A DNA stretch of 64,000 nucleotides from assembly GCA_012845835.1 (NCBI GenBank), contig JABAKD010000006.1, positions 620,001 through 684,000 on the forward strand, in the 5' to 3' direction. Shown here one piece after another: positions 56,171-64,000 of the stretch. The position numbers were made by a program, and so were the translations under genes. Numbering within the stretch: the first letter of the stretch is position 1; every line of letters starts with the position of its first letter. Below the pieces are notes generated by a model that was given only the letters and a program-made list of their open reading frames with translations, was not told where the DNA came from and searched no databases. The DNA is from Undaria pinnatifida (Eukaryota > Sar > Phaeophyceae > Laminariales > Alariaceae).

Positions 56171-56639
56171 TTAAACAAAAATGAGGGCTACACATGTTGG
56201 AGGTTTCTGGCATACCGCGTTTTGTGCTGCACAGCTAGCGCTGCACGAGGCTACAAGTATGCAAAGCCCGAACGGGAGCTACAGCAGGGAACCCAACGCC
56301 TCGTTGGTTGCCGCCCGCACTACCTGATGTTTGTGTCGGCCGTGTGCGGATCCATACCACCGTGATACAAGTCAGTGTACCAGGTACGCGTGGATCGTGA
56401 CGAAATATTCGTGCTGTTTTCCCTGGTTTCGGTGACCTAATCCGACAAGCTCATGTGTAGTTTCAAACAATACTCCCGGCCGAAGATACCTCAGAACACT
56501 CAGCTGGAGCACCAGGGGCTGCACGTGCCTGTACATATGAGGCGCCGACCTGGCGTCAACGATCGTACCAGCGTGGTGCGGTTCTATATCCAACTTTGAG
56601 CTACCGCCGTGATTGATCGGATTGAATTTTTTTTGTGAA

Positions 56640-57510
56640 CACGTTGTTGCAAAAAACGTTATATGTCACTTCCACGCCGTGGATATCACCTTATTATCTT
56701 TTTAGAGTCATCCATGCCGCTGCTGCAATTCCCGCCCCCACCCGCCCCCAACGCCCGCTCCTTCCCCACCACCCGCAACATCGCCTAGACCTAGCACCAC
56801 GCCTATAGCAAACCCCTACATCTATGCGGCCTAAAGCCCTTCCCCCCCCCCCCCCCTCCCCCACCCCCCACCTCCCCACCCCACCCCCACCCCCTCGAAC
56901 ACTCCGCCCTCTACTCACTGGTTGTACGACTTACAGAATATAAAAGATAAACTAGTGCATTCTTTCCAAAACGGTCGCACTTATCCGCTTAACGGATGTA
57001 TAGCTTCCACGCACAGATTGAGCTGCCCCGCCCGCCCCGCCCGCCCCTCCCCCGTGCATTCTTTCCAAAATCTTCAGGTTTATCCCCTTCCTTGAAGGAT
57101 TTATAGTTTTTAGGCACAAATTGAGCTGCCTCATCTGCCCCGCCCCTTCCCTCCCCCCCCCCGCCCCCTTTTGATCGAAATCAGGCCCCCACGTCCTTCA
57201 AAACTCCGCCCTCTCCTCACCGGTTATTCGACTTACAGGATTCACTTGATAAACTGATGCATTTCCTTCCACAGATAGATGTCAGATTTTGTCTCCCTCA
57301 GAAACGGGTTTTATAGTTTCCGCGCACAGACTGACTAACATCACCTTGTTGACCCTGATAGCTACACTGTAGTTGCAAGGGGAGTCGCAGACCTATATCC
57401 TTAATGAGGACACACAACCCGTAATACGCGCGATCGGAGTATCACACACAGCTTGCAAAGATAAGTTTCGACAAAACATTCGATCTCACAGCTGGAGTGT
57501 ATTTTTACTT
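56640..57510 (+). repeat. Composite dispersed repeat R2 + R1 (R1 copy 4)
   Basis: Matches 16830-17500 in order: CACTTCCACGCCGTGGATAT, CATCCATGCCGCTGCTGCAA, ATCGCCTAGACCTAGCACCA, a C-rich run, then the full R1 set of marks ending in GGAGTGTATTTTTAC. An internal GTGCATTCTTTCCAAAA block is doubled here (56955 and 57053). Confidence 0.87.
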
Positions 57511-58089
57511 TTATAATGTAATAGGGTGGAGAGGGGATGTTTCTTGCCTGTCCCTTTTGGGAGAAAGAGGGAATATTGTCTGGAACTTCCGCTTCGGGCA
57601 AGTTTTCGTATCATTTCTGGTGGAGCTATGAAAAGAGGTGTGAAGAGCTGGCGAACCGCTGATGCTGTCCGTCTGTTCTCACACTATCCTGTTGGGCGCG
57701 GAGAGGCCGACACTCAAAACGTACCCATGTCGATGTTTGTTAATGCAATGTCGAGAAATCGTTGATACTGCAAACGCAAAGGACAGGTCGGTGGGTACCA
57801 CCGTGGGCATGTCGGTGCGCTTGGGTGGTAGAAGTATATTGTGACACTTCTTACACCCTCCACCTCTGATGCCGAAACTCGGCCGAGGCCGAGGACATGT
57901 GCTAGGCTGTCGAGGTATGCGAAAATTCTCACGATGCGGCTGCTGTCGCCGGAGGACCGGTTTTGAGGCTCAATCGAGCAATGGGCACCCCAGGTTGTGG
58001 TATTTTGGCAGCACTCCAATGCGCTTCGCTCAAATGTGCGTCACAAAAAAGTGCTTCACAATATATTCCAGTTGTGATACTCCAAGCTG

Positions 58090-58560
58090 AAGCCTGGGGA
58101 ACTCATATGCAAGGGCTCCACTCCGCGGTCGGCTGACGCCGCTCGCTTCGCTCGCGCAAGGATGCAACTAAAACATGGAATGGGAGCGGCGAGAAGAGGC
58201 TCATGAATTGGTGCGACGATCGAATGGCTAATGCCAAGAGCTGCTTGTGCAGAGCTACTAACAATTGCCCTGTGCTGTGCACTGTGCGGTGTGCTTGTTG
58301 GCGATGTCCCGTTCTGATCGACAGTACGGGCGTAATTTCCGGGGGGATTAAAGGTGGGGACCGAGAGGACGATCAACTGAAGAAAACTAAAAAACGAATA
58401 CACAAAAAGGTATATACATACCGGTACCTGGTACATCGCAATATATACCTGGTACTGTTGTATGTTCGAAAGAAAGCACAGCGCAGCACGAAACAACACC
58501 GCACCGCCGGAGGGCAAGAAACCGCACCTCACGGCGCTGCGCTGTTAAGCTATAAATAGC
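58090..58560 (-). repeat. Right arm of the large inverted repeat
   Basis: Inverted partner of 55720-56170. The roughly 1.9 kb between the arms holds an R2+R1 composite repeat copy (56640-57510) and a short unassigned stretch (57510-58090). Confidence 0.85.
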
Positions 58561-58714
58561 CGTGGGTAAACCTCAGCTGGGGTTGTATTTATTGTGATTT
58601 CAACAAAATGTGGTATATACAAACCTGGTGTTGTACAATAGTAGTTATTTCCGACACGTGGCATGGCACTTCGAATGATATGGCATGTACTAAATAGTAC
58701 GTATTCAGCAAACC

Positions 58715-59365
58715 ACGCAGCTCAGCAAAGCACGGCACAGCACCGCACAGTAAGGCACCGCACGGCGCTGCGCTGCTGAGTTGAGCTGAGCTAATGTGCC
58801 AAGCTGAAATCAGCTGGGACCTGGTATGATCATACGTGCAACTAAACCAGAGGTGACGGAATCACAATAAAAGCTGGACCTAGGAAGAATGACACGTGCA
58901 AGGACGAATGACACGTGCAAGTACAGCAATGCAGCGCGGCACAGTACAGCACCACACGGCAGGGCACGGCACCGCACGGCGCCGCACAGTGCTGCGCTCT
59001 TCTGAGCTAGCGCTGTGGTTCGCTTCTGAGTCGAACCGAGCCGACCTAAGCTGACGAGTCAAGCTGAGCCCAGCTGGGACCTGGAATAATGATACTACAA
59101 GCACCTATAAGCTATAAGCACGACAAAGAGTAAGTACAGCAAAGCACACTCAGCACGGCACAGCACAACAGAGCACTGCACAACGCCGCACAGCATAGCA
59201 CAGAACCGCACCGCACGCAAGGGCACGCCAGGGCACGCCAGGGAACGGCATTGCATGGGTCTGGGCTGCTGAGCTGGTGCTGCGGTGCGCTGCTGGACGG
59301 AGCTGCGCTGATGATGCGACGAGCCAAGCTAAGATCATCAGCTGGGACCTGATTTGAGCAAGATT
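58715..59365 (+). repeat. Three tandem AGCACGGCAC-rich blocks
   Basis: Blocks at about 58720-58870, 58915-59105 and 59140-59360 share GCACGGCACAGCACCGCAC, GCTGCGCTGCTGAG, CAAGCTGA and the end CAGCTGGGACCTGG. The GC-rich part also occurs at the outer ends of the inverted-repeat arms (55730-55800 and 58490-58560). Confidence 0.85.
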
Positions 59366-59839
59366 CGTGCAACTACAACAAGAAACGTAAAGGAAAAAAC
59401 CAAAGAAAAGCTGGACCAGTCCGCAAGCAACGAAAGGAGGCGGTGCCCAGGTAGTAGGTGATATTCCCCAAAAACAGTGGGGGGAGTAAAAACGTTCCGG
59501 ACGACGTTCAAATTCCCCCAAAAAAGGTGTTTGACACTTGAATTACAAAATTCAGAATCACCATCTGAGAAGCGCTGAGAAGCGCTGTTTCAGGCATTCG
59601 AGCCCGCTCAGCTGTCCGGAGAGGAAAATACCCTCAAGCTAGTGTGGGAAGCGCAACAAATGGAGGACGCTCGGGAAAACGATACTTTTAAGTAATTATA
59701 TATATCAATAGTATACTGCTGTAATAGAACGTGAACGCCTTTCAATGTCGTGAGATGCTGCCTGCTGTATACTGTACACAAATTTCCTGTTGGGATCTTA
59801 CGCCACTCTCTACACGCTCCCTAGCTACTCCGGAGAGAT

Positions 59840-60130
59840 GTCACGCAATCATGCCCTCGGCAACGCCTTCAACACAAACCTTGCTGAGATTTGTACAGTC
59901 TTATTACATGTCATCGCCTGCAGGAATACTTCCCGCTAAATGCCCATTTGACGTTGTGGAGACACGTTACACACGCACGACCGAACGCCCCCCCCCCCCT
60001 ACCCGAGAAACCGAAAATAAACACTGCACAACTCGTGGCAACCTCGAGAGATGAAACATGCCCATGCCCTCGACTGCTCCGGCAAGACAAAACCTTATTG
60101 AGATTTCTACACTCTAAGACAGCTTTATGT
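59840..60130 (+). repeat. Diverged direct duplication (about 65 bp, spacing 210 bp)
   Basis: ATGCCCTCGGCAACGCCTTC plus CAAACCTTGCTGAGATTTGT at 59850 recurs as ATGCCCTCGACTGCTCCGGC plus AAAACCTTATTGAGATTTCT at 60064. No gene is recognised here. Confidence 0.75.
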
Positions 60131-60399
60131 TAATTCTAACCTCACATAATGTGTCATTGTAACTTACATGCCCCGCAACGACGGTGAAGGTACACTATCC
60201 ATATGCACCTGTGACACCGAAAGTACAGGTGGGGGACTGAAAACTCAGCCCTAACGAGGAAATATCGCATATCGCCACCACTATACACTCCTTGTTAGTG
60301 CTTTTATACACCCGTACACTACAGTTCTCGAATCTTAAAGCCTCCAGGAATCCTTCCTGCTTACAGCTTCCCACCGCAACGGCCTGAAGGCGCATAACA

Positions 60400-60458
60400 C
60401 GAATGAAATAACGTACCAGGTATGAAATAACGTATGAAATAACGTATGAAATAACGAA
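60400..60458. repeat. (ATGAAATAACGT)n short array
   Basis: Four to five 12-bp units, one interrupted by ACCAGGT, just downstream of the haloperoxidase-like stop codon. Confidence 0.93.
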
Positions 60459-60584
60459 AGTCGGGGGGCTCCAATATTCTGATTTTGCTTTTGACGAAAA
60501 AATCCTTAAGCTGCGTAACAGCACACGTTCTCCCGGAACGATGGATGGACGATAGAGTGCTTGCAAAAGGCGTCTACCCTCCTC

Positions 60585-60731
60585 CTAGAGAGGGCGCACC
60601 ATGAGCTCGCCGAGGTCCCTCTTGAACACGGCAGCACTTTCATCGCCCTCGATGAGCCTATCGATGGACTTTGCGATGGACACCGCCATGTCACCCCCAC
60701 CGCAAAGATCGACTCCAGCGGGAACAGCATC
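60585..60731 (-). CDS. Terminal exon of the haloperoxidase-like gene
   Basis: 147 bp including TAG. Acceptor CCTTTTCAG|GAT. It reads DAVPAGVDLCGGGDMAVSIA, KSIDRLIEGDESAAVFKRDL and GELMVRPL. The PAGxxL turn after the SRxxGGxHF motif fits the helical end of the haloperoxidase fold. Confidence 0.75.
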   Translation of the reverse strand, partial: DAVPAGVDLCGGGDMAVSIAKSIDRLIEGDESAAVFKRDLGELMVRPL

Positions 60732-63296
60732 CTGAAAAGGAATAGTAGTGACGGAGAGATGTTATTAGGTTTAGTGGGGCTGCTGCGAAAAGGTTTACGG
60801 ACCACCAACCCAACCAAGGCGTAAAATGTGAACCGGATTCACTCGCTGACTGGGGGTAAGGGGTTACGGGGAACGTTTAGCGAAAGTGCAATACCGGGTT
60901 CGAATCGCCCCAAGGGTCCTTTCGCCTTTGTTCAGGAATAGAGCATAGACGACGTGTATATCAGGAATTCATGGCACGATTTCGTCGGACGCGACGGGGG
61001 CAAGAAAAGGCAAATACGGCCGTCACCCCGTTGGGGCACATCGGGCCGACCGATCGAATAGAACGGCAGCGAAAAATATAATGGAGGGGTTGCAACCCTT
61101 GGGGTGGAGTACATCTAGGGATCAGCGCTCAACAGCCAGGCCGACCCCGCTTTCGTTTATTGTGCATCATCATTCGACTCTCCCATAATCAGCGCTGACT
61201 GTGGGAGAGTGGCTATGGTTCATACACTACACAATGGCAAATACATGATGCGGTATAGGCTTAGGAATTGATTATGCAATACAGAGCAATCTCAAGGTGG
61301 GGACGCAGCGTGCGATTATCAGCTCCTGGCATGTCATTATGAGGAGGCTTAGCATCTCGCCCAAAACAAGACTTCGGAGGCATTCGGTCGAGAAATCCAT
61401 CCATTACTTGCACGCGATAGTCCTAAAAGAAATACTGGTATCGTCGCAACCATATGACGACACATGACGACAACAGCAAGTTCCTCACTCGAGGAGGTCG
61501 ACCAATCAGAACCTCAGCAGGACACAAACATTACCACACAAACACCAACGATTGACCGACGAAGTTGAACCCCTACCGTGGGATGACTGTATTAATAGAT
61601 ATTAACACATAGCACAGACAAACCTCACCCCCACGGCATAAGTCCGCTCCACCACGAACAACACCATAAAATGAAAAGACAACTATAGCAAGCCTTGGAA
61701 GGCTGGTGCACGACGTGGTATAATAATAAGAGTCGCGGGAAACACGCGGTCCATACGTTGTACGCGCACCGGCACTAGGTAACCACTGCAGCAAAAATGT
61801 TGTGGCCCTTGCATCGTTGGGCAGAGGAAGGCACAAGTGGCGGTGTCGACGTGGCCGAGCTTCGACCCAACCGAGGGCAGTCACACTAGCTCTCTGGTTG
61901 ATAGTACTCACTTCCTTAACGGTTAAAAATCGATGCCACTGTAATTTAATGGTTGATAGTCCGCATGACCTTAGTGGCTGAGGCTTTACAATGGTTGGCA
62001 TAGTCCACAGCAACACACCGAATCAATGGTGGATATTTCTCGTTAAACCCGAGCGGATGATGGTCCACATCAAACCACTGGATGATAGTGCACACTAAGC
62101 TTCGAACGAACGACTGATAGCGCACACTAGCCATTTTGTTTATGGTCCACCCCGTCACCCACGACCTATGGTTCACACTGACTAAATGATTGATAGCCCA
62201 TCCAAATAACTCAAAGGTTGATAGTCCACACTACAACCTAATGGTCGATAGTCCACAATACAACCCAATGGTTGATAGTCCCCACCAACTCAACATATGA
62301 CGGTCCGCACTATATCAAGTCGATAGTCTACACCACCTTAATGACTGACATTCTTACCACCTCAGTAGATGATAGTCCACGCCATAACACAATGGTTGAT
62401 AATCCACTCTAGTTCTCAAAAGGTTGACAGCCTCTTCATAATTCCGAGAAATTTCTCAGAAATCGGGCGATAGGGTATGGGTTGAGATACTAAGTCACGT
62501 GGGAAAGCAATCTGTTGAAATTTGAAGCTATAGACAGCTCTCGAAATGATGGGAAACCTGAAACATAATGAAATAGTGTCCGGCAGGGGAGGGCTGCACT
62601 CATTTTGGTGAACGAACGCAGCAAAACCATAGAACCCGTAATCCCTACAATACCCCAGACAGAGAATGTCGGGTTTTCATCGACCGATCATGACATGCTT
62701 GCTCCAAGCGCGACGTACCATGACGTTCTCGTCGAGTCATATGCAGGGTGCGCTTCATCCCACCAAGAACAGCTTGTGAGGCGGATTTAGTTAAATGTGT
62801 TGGCGGGGGTGTCAAAATAAATACATAGATACTTTTCACATGCGAGCGAGATGACCAATTTTGGGACCAGGTCCTGCTGTTTCAGAGAATAACGGTTTAC
62901 AAAACAATGAATATGTTAGCAGAATTTAGCAGAATGATAATTAAAACGAACATTTCGTATCTGATACGAAGTATGGGGCATAGCGCGTGGGACTCGCCTT
63001 AAAGTGCATGCCACCCCATACGCGGCTGTCGCCGCAAACCTGGCTGATCTCGGACCAGGAACCGTACTTGAACGGCCCCAACTCCAGAGGAGGATCGATC
63101 TCATCGCTGCCAAGTTGATCTTGAACTTGCTCCGCAAATACCTAAATAGTCATGTCATACAGATCATACAACACATGGCAATCACGCAAAGGGACGAGGA
63201 AGGGGTGAACAAATTAGACAGATCCCGATCATGTTGCACATGATTACTTGCCACCTCCTCGCTTGCCAGCGTCTCCCGCACTAGCTCCGCGACCAC
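60585..63296 (-). CDS. Vanadium-dependent haloperoxidase-like protein, 3' end (three exons seen)
   Basis: The minus-strand gene enters from beyond the right edge. The exons seen are 63255-63296, 62998-63141 and 60585-60731, and the last carries the stop. The middle exon encodes LELGPFKYGSWSEISQVCGD then SRVWGGMHF. SRxxGGxHF is the third vanadate-binding motif of vanadium haloperoxidases and related PAP2-type phosphatases; the Arg binds the cofactor and the His is the apical ligand. The last exon continues DAVPAGVDLCGGGDMAVSIA and ends in MVRPL. The order SWxEI...SRVxGGMHF...PAGxxL is that of the haloperoxidase-like proteins common in brown algae and bacteria. The PSGH and Lys/Arg motifs lie upstream, outside the window. 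Without them, halide preference and activity cannot be judged. Confidence 0.75.
61900..62420. repeat. Degenerate repeat of GGTTGATAGTCCACACT in the haloperoxidase intron
   Basis: At least twelve copies of (A)TGGTTGATAGTCCACA(C/A)T, separated by 10-25 variable bases. Unit length is about 30-36 bp. It lies inside the 2.27-kb intron between the last two exons. Confidence 0.88.
62998..63141 (-). CDS. Haloperoxidase-like exon with SRVWGGMHF motif
   Basis: 144 bp, phase 0. Acceptor GACTATTTAG|GTA. It reads AEQVQDQLGSDEIDPPLELG, PFKYGSWSEISQVCGDSRVW and GGMHFK. The domain reads on smoothly into the last exon if the exon ends AAG|GCGAGT, a GC-AG type intron. The nearest GT donor (CTTC|GTATCA, 30 bp further) would add ASPTRYAPYF inside the conserved stretch. 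Confidence 0.75.
63255..63296 (-). CDS. Small upstream exon of the haloperoxidase-like gene (tentative)
   Basis: 42 bp between acceptor (GTGACACCTAG|GTG) and donor (GAGGAG|GTGGCA), phase 0, reading VVAELVRETLASEE. It joins in frame to VFAEQVQDQLGSDE of the next exon. The donor is not the only choice (GTAATC 6 bp further is out of phase), so this exon is weaker than the other two. Confidence 0.4.
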
Positions 63297-63394
63297 CTAG
63301 GTGTCACACAAAAAAATACTGGAGTAATATTTTTTAAACATCTTACATGTCGCGTGACGGGAGGAAGATGTCCAGAAATACAGGATTCCCGCAT

Positions 63395-63465
63395 CAGATA
63401 AACCACGATCTCGATCATGTAGATCATGCAGATCGTATAGACCGTCTAGATCGTCTAGATCCTCC
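63395..63465. repeat. GATC(A/T)(T/A)G(A/T)A-type short array
   Basis: Nine or so 9-bp units around GATC (GATCATGTA, GATCGTCTA, GATCGTATA). It gives a minus frame rich in DLDDLDGLYDLHDLHD that is probably not coding. Confidence 0.85.
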
Positions 63466-64000
63466 ACTGCTATATTCTTAGTCTGGTTTTTGTACACCGA
63501 GGGCATGCCTTGGGGTTACGCCGTGCCAGGTATCTGGCAGGGTTGACTTCTGCGCATGGCACGAGGCTGGTTGTTGTACCCCGTCTGATCGTTACCGGTA
63601 AAATAAAGGCGGCCACTCGAGCAAAAAACAAAACATCGCAATATCAGGGTGTAGACTACATGAACATGTTCATTCCTACCTGACAAATGAATGATACAAC
63701 CGAGAGGATTTCTAAGCGTGGCAATACGAGGATAAATGGCTCCCGTCGATGCCTTCCTCGTTCCGACACCCCGAACAACATGACCTATCTAGCAGGGTAG
63801 GCTGTGGTGCATGGCACCTGTAGTTTACAGGCCCCATCTGGGTTTGTGTTATCCTTACAAGATAACGGCAACCGATCCGAATCGCAGGTTCATATCCTAT
63901 TGCTTTCCTACCTCTTGGCGGACGAATACAATAGGTATTATTCGAACAAGGGTAGTTTTGTATGCAAATGCAAGAAACCAAAACAACAGAGAAAGCGTTG

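Noticed and set aside
55594..56184. 196-codon frame
   Set aside because: Lies in the left arm of the inverted repeat and is broken in the right arm. No coding signal was found.
60840..60912. Possible tRNA (box B GGTTCGAATCG)
   Set aside because: The T-stem does not pair and no acceptor stem was found. Kept only as a note under the SINE finding.
1..64000. CRISPR array or prokaryotic operon
   Set aside because: Tandem repeats here lack regular unique spacers and cas genes. Exon-intron structure shows a eukaryotic nuclear genome.

Overview
This is a nuclear segment of a repeat-rich eukaryotic genome. It shows no bacterial operon structure. Coding sequence sits in short exons of about 40-190 bp, separated by introns of roughly 1-3 kb with GT(GC)..AG borders. 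A brown alga or close stramenopile relative is the best guess. The reasons are a vanadium haloperoxidase-like gene, a flagellar-type WD40/EF-hand gene, a Crypton-like tyrosine recombinase relic of a kind I associate with brown-algal genomes, and TTAGGG-type interstitial telomere tracts. The taxon is an inference; the gene families are better supported.

Layout. 1-7.7 kb: a dispersed repeat copy, an 11-bp tandem array, one exon-like block, a degraded Ty1/Copia retrotransposon (about 3.0-5.1 kb), a low-complexity open frame on the minus strand (5.2-6.3 kb), an AAAAT microsatellite and a possible terminal exon near 7.6 kb. 8.4-8.9 kb: tyrosine recombinase relic. 14.6-37.3 kb: one large minus-strand gene for a CFAP337/WDR49-like EF-hand plus WD40 protein. 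Seven consecutive WD40 exons (28864 down to 14597) join in frame, all in phase 0, and an EF-hand exon lies upstream at 37.1-37.3 kb. Its introns hold long microsatellites and many short inverted-repeat elements. 37.3-50 kb: no convincing gene, only short duplications, microsatellites, MITE-like copies and one tRNA-like motif. 50.4-51.1 kb: an intact intronless ORF for an OTU-type cysteine protease, with TATA boxes upstream and TATAGGG-type arrays on both sides. 51.5-54.6 kb: a 3.1-kb GGAAGCTTCC minisatellite broken twice by TTAGGG tracts. 55.7-58.6 kb: a large imperfect inverted repeat enclosing a composite repeat copy, followed by AGCACGGCAC-rich blocks. 60.6-63.3 kb: the 3' end of a minus-strand vanadium haloperoxidase-like gene whose 5' part lies beyond the right edge.

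Most long open frames here are by-products of microsatellites whose unit keeps several frames open (for example 22.4-23.1, 23.6-24.4 and 51.5-54.6 kb). They are not annotated as genes. All exon borders were read by eye and need RNA evidence.
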